Below are positions 45,882-54,358 of a DNA stretch of 55,991 nt, piece by piece; the stretch's first letter is position 1; each line of letters begins with the position of its first letter. Made by a program: the position numbers and the translations under genes. Source of the DNA: Bacillota bacterium (GTDB taxonomy: Bacteria > Bacillota > Clostridia > Peptostreptococcales > Anaerovoracaceae); contig JAFRJI010000032.1 in the NCBI GenBank assembly GCA_017432345.1, forward strand, positions 1 through 55,991, in the 5' to 3' direction. The notes under the pieces are model-generated. The model was given only the letters and a program-made list of their open reading frames with translations, made no database searches and had not been told where the DNA came from.

Positions 45882-46691
45882 ATGAGAACACTGATCCAAC
45901 TCATAAAAGAGAATATCATCCACCGCGAACAGATGTGGAACTTGGCGAAAGCGTTCCAGAAAAAGAGGTACAAGGGATCCGATTTCGGAGCGATGTGGGC
46001 ATTCGTCAAGCCGACGATGTATATCGTCGTCTTTTACGTTGCCATTTCCATCGGGTTCAAGAGCTCCAAGAATATCCCGGGGCTGATCTGCCCGTATTTC
46101 GTCTGGCTGGCCATCGGGATGATTGCGTTCTTTTATATGCGTGACATGATCCTGAACGGGGCGTCCTGCTTCCGCCGGTATCCGGCTCTGGTCTCCAAGG
46201 CCAAGTACCCGGTCAGCACGCTGCCGACTACGGTCTGCACGTCCTACATGCTGGTGCATTTCGGCATGCTCGCCATCGGGTTCGCCGTCAGCATTATTTT
46301 CGGATGCTTCCCGAGCGTCTACTGGCTCCAGATTCCATTTTACATGCTGCTGATGTACATCATGTCATTCTTCTGGAGCATCTGCACGGGGTTGATCTCC
46401 GTCGTATTCCGGGATTTTTATAATTTCCTGCAGGTCGTGAACCAGGCCGTATTCTGGCTGTCCGGGATCCTGTTCGACATCAACCGGCTGGACCCGTCGA
46501 TGCAGAAGGTCTTTCTGTTCAATCCGATCTCCTATATCGTAGAGGGATACCGGAACGCGGTCTGCCGCCACATCTGGTTCTGGGAAGAACCGGAAAAGCT
46601 GGGATACTTCATGCTGGTGCTTTTGTTCATGGCGGTGCTGGCGCTGATAATGTATAAGAAACTGATGAAGAGAATTCCGGATGTGATTTAA
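45882..46691 (+). CDS. tagG: Teichoic-acid/polysaccharide ABC exporter permease
   Basis: This ABC-2 type permease of 269 residues has about six membrane spans. It is of the TagG/Wzm group that exports lipid-linked wall polymers. The N-terminal cytoplasmic helix and the KRYKGSDFGAMWAFVKP segment (conserved coupling region) are recognisable. The start is ATG 45882, two bases after rmlB; the upstream in-frame extension is inside rmlB. The partner ATPase follows with one base between, but its catalytic residues are lost. Confidence 0.9.
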   Translation: MRTLIQLIKENIIHREQMWNLAKAFQKKRYKGSDFGAMWAFVKPTMYIVVFYVAISIGFKSSKNIPGLICPYFVWLAIGMIAFFYMRDMILNGASCFRRYPALVSKAKYPVSTLPTTVCTSYMLVHFGMLAIGFAVSIIFGCFPSVYWLQIPFYMLLMYIMSFFWSICTGLISVVFRDFYNFLQVVNQAVFWLSGILFDINRLDPSMQKVFLFNPISYIVEGYRNAVCRHIWFWEEPEKLGYFMLVLLFMAVLALIMYKKLMKRIPDVI

Positions 46692-46692
46692 T

Positions 46693-47463
46693 ATGGGAAA
46701 TAAAGTTATCCAAGTAAATAACGTTACAAAAAAATTTAATCTGTATAAGAAAGACCTGCAAAAGATCTTCTGCGTGCTGTTCGGCAAAAAACCGCCGGAA
46801 GTCCTGGTCGCGCTGGAAGATGTGTCGTTCGAGATCGCGAAGGGCGAACGCGTCGCGCTGCTTGGCCTGATGGGATCCGGACGTTCGACGCTGATCAGCA
46901 TCTCGGCAGGGATCATGTATCCATCCAAGGGAACCGTCAAGGTCCACGGCAGGACCAACGCCATGATCAGCGTAAAGGCGGGGCTGGAGAAGGATTTTTC
47001 CTGTCGCGAGAACGTCTACCTCAAAGGAAATGTGGTGGGGCTTCCGAAGGAAGTGATCGATGAGCACATTGATGAGATCCTGGAGTTCGCGGAACTGGAA
47101 GACTATGCGGACCTGCCGCTGAAGCGGGCGCCGAAAAGCGCCTCGTCCATGATTTCCATTGCGGTCCACGTGCTGATGGATTGCGACCTTCTGATCATCG
47201 ACAATGCCATCAAGGGAGGCGGAAAGTATTCCAAGGAAAAGTGCGAGGAGAAGCTGAAGAAATACATCGAAGACCATCCGGACATGGCGGTGTTCGTTGT
47301 AGCGACACAAGGAAAATTCGTGCGGGAGATCTGTTCCAGGGGAATCGTTCTGGAACAGGGCAAGGTCACCTTTGACGGGCCTTTCACAGACGCCGTCAAA
47401 CTGCACAGAGAATTGTTGAATAAAATCGATAAGGGGCAAACCGAAACAGACAAGGAAGATTAA
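46693..47463 (+). CDS. tagH: TagH-like ABC ATPase with degenerate catalytic motifs
   Basis: This 256-residue protein has the fold signature of the Wzt/TagH exporter ATPases (for example RENVYLKG in the region after the Q-loop). However, the catalytic sites are changed. The Walker A Lys is Arg64 (GSGRST), and the signature SSGM segment reads APKSASSM. The Walker B glutamate is Asn171 (LLIIDNA), and the switch His appears to be Thr205 (VVATQ). The frame is open and has no stop codons, so it is an intact gene with a probably ATPase-dead product. It may be structural, or may pair with an active ATPase encoded elsewhere. Confidence 0.88.
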   Translation: MGNKVIQVNNVTKKFNLYKKDLQKIFCVLFGKKPPEVLVALEDVSFEIAKGERVALLGLMGSGRSTLISISAGIMYPSKGTVKVHGRTNAMISVKAGLEKDFSCRENVYLKGNVVGLPKEVIDEHIDEILEFAELEDYADLPLKRAPKSASSMISIAVHVLMDCDLLIIDNAIKGGGKYSKEKCEEKLKKYIEDHPDMAVFVVATQGKFVREICSRGIVLEQGKVTFDGPFTDAVKLHRELLNKIDKGQTETDKED

Positions 47464-47469
47464 AGGGTT

Positions 47470-48381
47470 ATGGATTATATCAAAGCGATTGCGGATGTCC
47501 ACAGCATTTCTGTGGCCGCGGAAAATTTAGGGATATCACAGCCCGCGCTCAGCGCCCACCTGAAGAAAAAGGAACAGGAGCTGAACGCGATGATTTTTGA
47601 CCGGAGCAAACAGCCTTTGCAGTTGACCGAGGCAGGGAAGGCCTATCTGGAATACATCGACCAGTCCGCCGCGTTGGAGAGAAAACTGCACCAGAGGCTG
47701 AATGACATAGAAGGGCTGAAGACCGGGAAGCTGACCGTTGGAGGAGCCAGTTTTATTAACGTATCCTATCTTCCAAAGGCGGTAAAGGTGTTCAGTGAAC
47801 ATTATCCGGACGTTGAGATCGAAGTCATGGACGGAAAGATTCCGGAGATTACGACCGCGGCATGGAATGGCCTGCTGGATGTGTTCATTACGCCAACCAA
47901 CGATGATCCGGAGCGGTTCCACTATGAGGAACTATTGGAAGAGACCATCTGCCTGGCGGTTCCTGCCGACTGGGAAATCAACCAGTCTCTGGGAGGCAGT
48001 CAGGAAGAAGCGAAGGTCCTGACAAAAGAGGACTTTCAGCGTCTCTGTGAGTATCCGTTCGTCGTGCTCAATAAAAACCAGGATATCGGGAGAAGGATGG
48101 AAGCGCTGTTCCAGCATTTCGGCTGCCGGCCGGAACGCGTGATCAAAGCGGAACAGACATTATCTACCATAGCGATGACCATTTCCGGTGCCGGGATCTC
48201 GTTGGTATCAAAAGACAGTCTTGAGCACCTGACGATGCCGGGGAAGCCGATTCTCTACATTGCAGAGGAGGATTTCTGCCGGCGGAAATTGTATGTCGCA
48301 TATCCGAAGAGCCAATACCTTTCCAATGCGGCCGCAGCGTTCATCGATGTTTTGAAGGGAGTCAATCAGCGTGAAGCATAA
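47470..48381 (+). CDS. LysR-family transcriptional regulator
   Basis: An N-terminal helix-turn-helix (ADVHSISVAAENLGISQPALS) is followed by the LysR substrate domain (about 88-295), 303 residues in all. The first few residues of a typical LysR N-terminus seem to be missing, so the start codon at 47470 gives a slightly short first helix. It lies six bases after tagH and overlaps the next gene by 11 bases, so it is part of the same operon. It may regulate this locus; a palindrome of LysR type lies before the ACP gene at 14653. Confidence 0.87.
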   Translation: MDYIKAIADVHSISVAAENLGISQPALSAHLKKKEQELNAMIFDRSKQPLQLTEAGKAYLEYIDQSAALERKLHQRLNDIEGLKTGKLTVGGASFINVSYLPKAVKVFSEHYPDVEIEVMDGKIPEITTAAWNGLLDVFITPTNDDPERFHYEELLEETICLAVPADWEINQSLGGSQEEAKVLTKEDFQRLCEYPFVVLNKNQDIGRRMEALFQHFGCRPERVIKAEQTLSTIAMTISGAGISLVSKDSLEHLTMPGKPILYIAEEDFCRRKLYVAYPKSQYLSNAAAAFIDVLKGVNQREA

Positions 48382-49492
48382 AGGCAGAAACATTATAATA
48401 GGATCCATCATCTTCCTGCTGCTTGCCTCGCTGATCGGCATTTACTTTAACAAGGTATTCAGCATGGGTGATAACAACGCGAACCGGCAGACCTTCAAGG
48501 CGTTCTATGCGGAGGATAAAGACACGATCGACATGGTCTATTTCGGGACCAGTGCGTCCAATCGTTACTTTATCAATCCGAAGGCGTTCCACGATCAGGG
48601 AATCAGTTCCTTTACCATGGCGACGATGGGAATGCCTCTGTTTTTCGTGCCGACATTGATGAAGGAAGTCGATAAGACGCAGGATCCATCCCTGTATGTG
48701 ATCGAGCTGCGCTGGACCCTCAAAGAACGCGAGCTGGTGACGGACGCGCACATCCGGCGTGTCACGGATAACATCCGCTCCTTTGGCGACAAAAACGCGG
48801 CCATCGACAGAGCCTTTGCGTTCATGGACGGAAGCACCGGGATGCTGGGCGATGTCACGGACAAAAAAATAGAATATCTGATCCCGCTGATCAAATATCA
48901 CGGGCGGCTGACACAGCACGAAATGACGCCGGGCGACTTCAAGCTGACCAGTTCCAAGAACAAGACGAAGGGGTACGTTCTGAGCAAGAGCACCACCAAA
49001 CAGGTGAACCAGTTCATGTCCCGGCTCACGGATGAAAGAGGGTCTCTTTCAGAAGAGGCGGAGCAGGTCCTGAACGAGCTGCTGGATTATTGCGATCAGC
49101 TCCCGGACAGCAAGCAGGTTCTGTTCGTTCTTTCCCCGTATTCCGTTAAGAAGAGCCAGATGCCGAAGTTCAACACGGCGCTGGATATGGTCACCGAGAG
49201 AGGCTATCCGGCGATCAACTTCAATACGCCGGAAATGTATGAGGAACTGGACATCGACTGGGATCATGATTTTTATAACAGCATGCATGTAAATTACATC
49301 GGCGCGGAGAAATACACGAATTACCTGGCCGATTACATTGCCGATCATTACGATCTGGCGGATCACCGGGGTGACCCGAAATACGCCAGCTGGGAAGACG
49401 CGTACAAGGTCTATCAGAATTTTGTAAAAGATGGGATCAAGACCATCGGGCACAAGGATAAACTCGGCGGGGAGGTGACATGGATCAAATGA
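48371..49492 (+). CDS. Membrane-anchored SGNH/DltD-like protein, second copy
   Basis: An N-terminal membrane span (about 8-27) is followed by an extracellular SGNH-like domain with VYFGTSASN (Ser61) and a C-terminal DFYNSMHVNYIG segment supplying Asp and His. It is a full-length paralogue of the DltD-like protein at 37925, without the lysine tail. Start GTG, overlapping the LysR gene. No MBOAT gene is adjacent, so it may partner with the MBOAT protein at 14900, which has no DltD of its own; this is inference. Confidence 0.8.
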   Translation: MKHKGRNIIIGSIIFLLLASLIGIYFNKVFSMGDNNANRQTFKAFYAEDKDTIDMVYFGTSASNRYFINPKAFHDQGISSFTMATMGMPLFFVPTLMKEVDKTQDPSLYVIELRWTLKERELVTDAHIRRVTDNIRSFGDKNAAIDRAFAFMDGSTGMLGDVTDKKIEYLIPLIKYHGRLTQHEMTPGDFKLTSSKNKTKGYVLSKSTTKQVNQFMSRLTDERGSLSEEAEQVLNELLDYCDQLPDSKQVLFVLSPYSVKKSQMPKFNTALDMVTERGYPAINFNTPEMYEELDIDWDHDFYNSMHVNYIGAEKYTNYLADYIADHYDLADHRGDPKYASWEDAYKVYQNFVKDGIKTIGHKDKLGGEVTWIK

Positions 49493-51012
49493 GAAAACCA
49501 CTACACCGAGTTTGTATCATCGTGATCGCCGTCATTATGATGGTGCCGATGGTCCCGACGGCTGTTTTTGCGGATGATGAGATCATCAGCCAGCAGATGA
49601 ATGTCTACGGCATTTATCTCAAGCGCAACAGCGGGTCCGCGAAGAGCAGCGACCGGTATGGGGACGCGGTCCTGATCGAATCGAATGGGGAATACCTGCT
49701 GATGGACACGGGGGCCAAATACCCGGTCAAGAACAGCGATAAGAAACACGCGTCCAATCTGGTGAAAACGCTGCGGGCGATCGGCGTGACCACGCTGAGC
49801 ATCTACATCAGCCACGTGCACGGCGACCACACCGGCGGCATGGAAGCCGTTCTCAAGAACTTTGATGTGGGAGTCGTCTATCTGCCGGATACCGCCATCG
49901 CAAGCAAGTACAAAACACCGAATACTAATAAACCGATCTCGAAGATCAATGAAGAGCTTGCGGCACTGGCCAATAAGTACGGTGCGTATGTCGTCTACCT
50001 TTCGCCATCTTTCCGGAAACACGAACAGGAAACCATCAGCGAATTCTATGTCGGTGCGGCCACGTGCAAGGTCATGGGACCGGTCGGTGATTATACGATC
50101 AAGCAGTTCAGACCGCAGGACGGGGAGTGCGGCACGAAGGAAGGGCATTATCTGAACAACTATTCCCTGACGACGATGATCACCTGCGGCGATTTCAAGT
50201 ATCTGACGGCGGGCGATGTCGAAGAGCAGGAAGAGGCCAATCTGGTCAAGAAGTACGGGTCCAAGCTGGACGCCGATCTGATGAAGACCTCACATCACGG
50301 ACTCAGAACTTCCTCTTCGGTCAAGATCCTCAAGAAAGTCAAGCCGCGCTGGTCCTTTGCGGAGGATCACGGGTTCACGCCGTGGACGGGCGTATCGTAT
50401 AGCCGCTACCAGAAGTATGGCTATCATTATTCCGTCTGCTCCAAGAAGGCGGGCTTTGTCGTTTCCGTGACGGACGGGGCGGTGAAACTGTACAAGGACC
50501 GGGGCAGCGACGGCATCAGCAACGACAATCCATATAAGGGTTGGGTAACCGTCAAAGGAAAGTACCAGTATTACGGGAAAAAGGGAAACGCGGCAACGGG
50601 ATGGACGAAGATCGGCGGCAAGATGTATTACTTCAGTCCGCAGAGCGGCTTCCGCTTTACCGGAACGCACACGATCAACGGGAAGAAATGTGTATTTAAC
50701 AGCAACGGTACATTGAAGAACCCGAAAAAACCAACGCGCGTGACCATCCAGAAAATCGCCGCTTACAAGGGTAGAGTAAAAATCACCTGGAAGAAAGCGG
50801 CCCGGACGAGCAGGTATCAAATCTACCGCTCCGAAACGCAGAAGGGCGGCTACGCCAAAGTGGGAACTGTGAAAAACACAAGACAGTTCTATAACGACAA
50901 AACGGCAGAGAAGGGAAAGACCTATTACTATAAAGTTAGAGCAGTCCGGTACTACGCGGGCGCGGCTCTGACCGGCAGATTCTCGAAGGTAAAGTCGATT
51001 AAGGCTAAGTAA
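49480..51012 (+). CDS. Secreted metallo-beta-lactamase-fold protein with wall-binding repeats and Fn3 domain
   Basis: A signal peptide (about 1-31, AVFA-D) is followed by an MBL domain (about 35-330) like the soluble domain of ComEC. It has the metal motif SHVHGDHTGG (111-120), an AGDVE segment and SHHG. Two choline-binding-like (CW_binding) repeats follow (GWVTVKGKYQYY and GWTKIGGKMYYF), and a C-terminal Fn3-like domain (about 410-510). It likely acts as a hydrolase at the cell surface, perhaps on a phosphodiester such as a teichoic-acid link or DNA. Start ATG with GGGGAGG. It overlaps the upstream gene by 13 bases. Confidence 0.83.
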   Translation: MDQMRKPLHRVCIIVIAVIMMVPMVPTAVFADDEIISQQMNVYGIYLKRNSGSAKSSDRYGDAVLIESNGEYLLMDTGAKYPVKNSDKKHASNLVKTLRAIGVTTLSIYISHVHGDHTGGMEAVLKNFDVGVVYLPDTAIASKYKTPNTNKPISKINEELAALANKYGAYVVYLSPSFRKHEQETISEFYVGAATCKVMGPVGDYTIKQFRPQDGECGTKEGHYLNNYSLTTMITCGDFKYLTAGDVEEQEEANLVKKYGSKLDADLMKTSHHGLRTSSSVKILKKVKPRWSFAEDHGFTPWTGVSYSRYQKYGYHYSVCSKKAGFVVSVTDGAVKLYKDRGSDGISNDNPYKGWVTVKGKYQYYGKKGNAATGWTKIGGKMYYFSPQSGFRFTGTHTINGKKCVFNSNGTLKNPKKPTRVTIQKIAAYKGRVKITWKKAARTSRYQIYRSETQKGGYAKVGTVKNTRQFYNDKTAEKGKTYYYKVRAVRYYAGAALTGRFSKVKSIKAK

Positions 51013-51026
51013 GGAGAAATGACACA

Positions 51027-51872
51027 ATGAACAATGACATGACGCTTTTTAAGGGAAGTGACAACTATGTAGTGACCGAGGAACTGATGAACGCGGTCAA
51101 CGTCAGCATCGCGCTGAAAAAGCCTTTGCTGATCAAAGGCGAGCCGGGAACCGGCAAGACGATGCTGGCAGAAGCCATTGCCGATTCACTCGGCATGAAT
51201 CTGATCATCTGGAGCATCAAGTCGACGACCAAGGCGCAGGACGGGCTCTACGTTTACGATACCGTGCAGAGACTGTACGATTCACAGTTCGGTGAAGGGG
51301 ATGTCGCCGACATCGGCCAGTACATCAAACTGGGCAAGCTGGGTGAAGCGTTCACCTCAGACAGTCAGGTCGTTCTGCTGATCGACGAGATCGACAAAGC
51401 AGACCTGGAATTCCCGAACGACCTTCTCTGGGAACTGGACAAGATGGAATTCTACATCAATGAAACGAAGGAGACCATCCGGACGAAGCACCGCCCGATC
51501 GTAATCATCACGTCTAACGCGGAGAAGGAGCTTCCGGACGCGTTCCTGCGGAGATGTATTTTCCATTACATCGAATTCCCGACGGCGGAGAAGATGGAAG
51601 AGATCATCCACGTGCATTACGGGGACATCGACAAAAAGCTAGTCACCAATGCTTTAGAGGCTTTCTATAAGATCCGTGACATGAAGGACTTGCAAAAGAA
51701 ACCGAGCACGTCCGAACTGCTCGACTGGATCCAGGCGCTGATGATCAGCGGCGTCAGCATCGAGGATCTGTACGAAGACCTGCCGTTCCTGGGTGTTTTG
51801 CTCAAGAAGAATCAGGATGTGGATGTCCTGAACGACATCAAGACGAAAGGCTATTCCCTGAGAAACTGGTAA
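51027..51872 (+). CDS. MoxR-type AAA+ ATPase
   Basis: This 281-residue AAA+ ATPase has Walker A GEPGTGKT (38-45), Walker B LLIDEID (117-123) and an arginine-finger region (FLRRC). MoxR proteins act as chaperones, often with a VWA partner encoded next to them, which is the case here (15 bases downstream). The substrate is not known. Its position after the wall-polymer genes may be operon-linked but proves no functional link. Confidence 0.9.
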   Translation: MNNDMTLFKGSDNYVVTEELMNAVNVSIALKKPLLIKGEPGTGKTMLAEAIADSLGMNLIIWSIKSTTKAQDGLYVYDTVQRLYDSQFGEGDVADIGQYIKLGKLGEAFTSDSQVVLLIDEIDKADLEFPNDLLWELDKMEFYINETKETIRTKHRPIVIITSNAEKELPDAFLRRCIFHYIEFPTAEKMEEIIHVHYGDIDKKLVTNALEAFYKIRDMKDLQKKPSTSELLDWIQALMISGVSIEDLYEDLPFLGVLLKKNQDVDVLNDIKTKGYSLRNW

Positions 51873-51887
51873 GCGGGAAGACGAGAT

Positions 51888-53081
51888 ATGTTTTTAGAGT
51901 TTTTCTATCTGCTTCGCGCCAGAGGACTGGAAATCTCCATCAATGAGTGGATGACGCTAGTCGAGGCCATGGACAAAGGCCTTGCCCGGTCATCGCTGAT
52001 GGGCTTTTACCAGCTGTGCCGGAGCATTTTGATTAAAACTGAATCCGATTACGATAAATTCGACCAGGTATTTGCCGAGTACTTCCAGGGCATCGAAACG
52101 CCGGAGGATCTTCCGGAAGAATTTTGGAAATGGCTGTCGGAAAGCGATATCGAGCGGGCGTTGGACGACCTAGGGGACAAGGAACTGTTCGCCAAAGAGT
52201 TGGATGAGCTTTTGCAGATGTTCGAGGAGAGGATCCGGGAGCAGAAGGAAAAGCACGACGGTGGCAACTACTGGATCGGAACGGGCGGAACATCGACGAT
52301 GGGCCGGGGCGGATATCATCCGAGCGGCATCCGGGTCGGCGGACGCAGCCGTCACCGTTCGGCGCTGCAGGTGGCAGGCGAGCGGAACTTCAAGGACTTC
52401 CGGGAAGACACGATCCTGGATATCCGGCAGTTTCAGATGGCCTTCCGGAAACTGCGGCAGTATTCGTCGCGGGTCGACGGGATCGAGAAAGAACTGGACA
52501 TCGACAAGACCATCGACGAGACTTGCGATAAGGGCGGGATTCTGACGCTGGCCTACGAAAAGCCGCGAAAGAACACCGTCAAGGTGCTTCTGCTCATCGA
52601 TTCCGAAGGATCGATGCTTCCGTACAGCCGGCTCTGCAACCGTCTGTTCCAGGCGGTCAGCCGGTCGAACCACTTCAAGGATCTGAAAATCTACTATTTC
52701 CACAATGCGATCTACGACAATCTGTACACGACGCCGCGCTGCAAGATCCGCGATTCCGTCGAGACAGAATGGGTCTTCAACCGGCTGGATCCGGAGTACA
52801 AAGTCATCTTCGTCGGAGACGCGGCGATGGCACCGAGCGAGCTTTACCGGCCGGGCGGCAATTCCATCATCGGCCTGTTCAATCGGGAAACGGGCATGGA
52901 ATGGTTCGAGAAATTCAAGAAACGATTCAAGAAGCAGATTTGGCTCAATCCAATCGAAAAGGACGCCTGGGACTACGTGTACGGTTCCAGAACGATCCAG
53001 GACATCAAGGAAGTGTTCCCGATGTTCGAGCTGACGCTAGACGGATTGGAAGCAGGCATCAAAAAACTGCTCGTAAAATAG
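51888..53081 (+). CDS. VWA domain protein (CoxE-like), partner of MoxR
   Basis: The protein has an N-terminal helical region (about 1-220) with a Gly/Arg-rich linker near 135-165, and a C-terminal von Willebrand A domain. The metal-site motif reads LLIDSEGSM (Asp238, Glu240, Ser242), so the usual first Ser of DxSxS is Glu. Metal binding may thus differ, as in some MoxR-linked VWA proteins. It ends with TAG 18 bases before a convergent gene; no terminator is obvious between them. Confidence 0.85.
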   Translation: MFLEFFYLLRARGLEISINEWMTLVEAMDKGLARSSLMGFYQLCRSILIKTESDYDKFDQVFAEYFQGIETPEDLPEEFWKWLSESDIERALDDLGDKELFAKELDELLQMFEERIREQKEKHDGGNYWIGTGGTSTMGRGGYHPSGIRVGGRSRHRSALQVAGERNFKDFREDTILDIRQFQMAFRKLRQYSSRVDGIEKELDIDKTIDETCDKGGILTLAYEKPRKNTVKVLLLIDSEGSMLPYSRLCNRLFQAVSRSNHFKDLKIYYFHNAIYDNLYTTPRCKIRDSVETEWVFNRLDPEYKVIFVGDAAMAPSELYRPGGNSIIGLFNRETGMEWFEKFKKRFKKQIWLNPIEKDAWDYVYGSRTIQDIKEVFPMFELTLDGLEAGIKKLLVK

Positions 53082-53099
53082 AGGTTAGAATAACGGGGC

Positions 53100-54344
53100 C
53101 TACAGGACCGGCAACGTCGATCCGCCGTATGGCATGACGATAACAGACGCATCGCTGCCGTGCTTCGCGAACGCATCGTCGACGGCTTTCTGAAGCTGGT
53201 CATACGGCTCCATGAAGATCGAGGAAACGGTATCCCGGTCCATATCAGACACGAGCTTGATGCCGGCGTTCTCCAGGACCATGGCGATCGCGGCGGCTTT
53301 ATGCCCGCCAAGCCGGAAGTCCTCGCGGACCCGCCGGATCAGATCGGACGGCGTTTCCGCACTGGTGATCCAGTCTTCAAATGTGGCGTTGCCAAAGCCC
53401 TCGCGGCAGGAACCGACGAGGATGATGGTGCCGCCTTTTTTAATGGCGTGCTTGGAATTGTCCAGAGCCTTTTGCGTCTGGTACAGATTCAGGTCCTTCG
53501 GTGCGCCGCCCTGGGAAACGATGACGATATCGCTCCGCTGCGGGATGGTAACTTTATAGAGACGGTCCAGGAACGCGCATCCCTGACGGTGCGCTTTTTG
53601 AATGTCCCCGGCGACGGAATAGATGATTTCTTTTTTCTCGTTGAGAACGACGTTGAGGATGAAGTCGACCGGACAGATCGCGGCCGCTTCTTCGAGTTCG
53701 TCGCGCAGCGGATTGTCCACGATGTTGCCGGCGCAGGCTTTTGCATCGGTCATCTGGGAGTGGTTCGCCTGGATCGCGGCAGGGGTCGAGCAGCCCGGGA
53801 AGATCGCCTTGATCCCTCCGGAATACCCGGCGAAATAGTGGTATTCAACGTTGCCGAGGCAGATGCGCCGGTCGGCTTCCGCTACAACGCGCGTGATATC
53901 GATCGGCGTGCCGCGGGACGTGTCGCCCATGTGGATGCAGTCCGCCGGATCGCTGTCGACACAGCGGATCGTTTCATATGCAAAATTCCCAGCCAGGTGC
54001 TGCTGCTCTTCGGCTGTATGAGAGCGGTGGCTTCCCAGCGCGAAGACGAGGGTGACGTCATCCGCCTTGATGCCGGCGTCGAACAGATAATCCAAAAGGA
54101 CCGGCAGGGCCGTATAGGTCGGCATCGGCCGCGTGATATCACTGGTGATGATCACGATTTTTTCGCCCGAATGGACGATCTCCTCGAGGCGTCCCGTTCC
54201 GACCGGATGTTCCAGAGCATAGCGCACGGAATCAGCACCGGTCCGCTCCGGCTGGAGCTGATTCGGCGTCAGGATTTTCAGGATATTCTTTTCAGGGACA
54301 TCGGCGGTTTGCACGCCGGTGCCGAAACCCACTTCGATCTTCAT
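53100..54344 (-). CDS. larA: LarA-family nickel-dependent 2-hydroxyacid racemase
   Basis: LarA-type enzymes racemise lactate or other 2-hydroxyacids with a nickel-pincer nucleotide. The key residues seem to be kept: Asp69/Arg72 in TSDITRP, His106 in ALGSH, His169 in EYHYF, Lys179 (cofactor thioamide) in SGGIKA, His195 in QANHS, and the Gln/Lys of QTQKAL. SD AAAGGAGG gives a secure start. It lies 14 bases downstream of the propeller-protein gene. Family members differ in substrate (lactate, malate and others), so lactate is not certain. No larB, larC or larE cofactor genes are in the window. Confidence 0.88.
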   Translation of the reverse strand: MKIEVGFGTGVQTADVPEKNILKILTPNQLQPERTGADSVRYALEHPVGTGRLEEIVHSGEKIVIITSDITRPMPTYTALPVLLDYLFDAGIKADDVTLVFALGSHRSHTAEEQQHLAGNFAYETIRCVDSDPADCIHMGDTSRGTPIDITRVVAEADRRICLGNVEYHYFAGYSGGIKAIFPGCSTPAAIQANHSQMTDAKACAGNIVDNPLRDELEEAAAICPVDFILNVVLNEKKEIIYSVAGDIQKAHRQGCAFLDRLYKVTIPQRSDIVIVSQGGAPKDLNLYQTQKALDNSKHAIKKGGTIILVGSCREGFGNATFEDWITSAETPSDLIRRVREDFRLGGHKAAAIAMVLENAGIKLVSDMDRDTVSSIFMEPYDQLQKAVDDAFAKHGSDASVIVMPYGGSTLPVL

Positions 54345-54358
54345 GGGAAGGGCCTCCT

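Noticed and set aside
53082-53099. Terminator between the convergent VWA and larA genes
   Set aside because: No stable stem with a T tract can be drawn in the 18-base gap.
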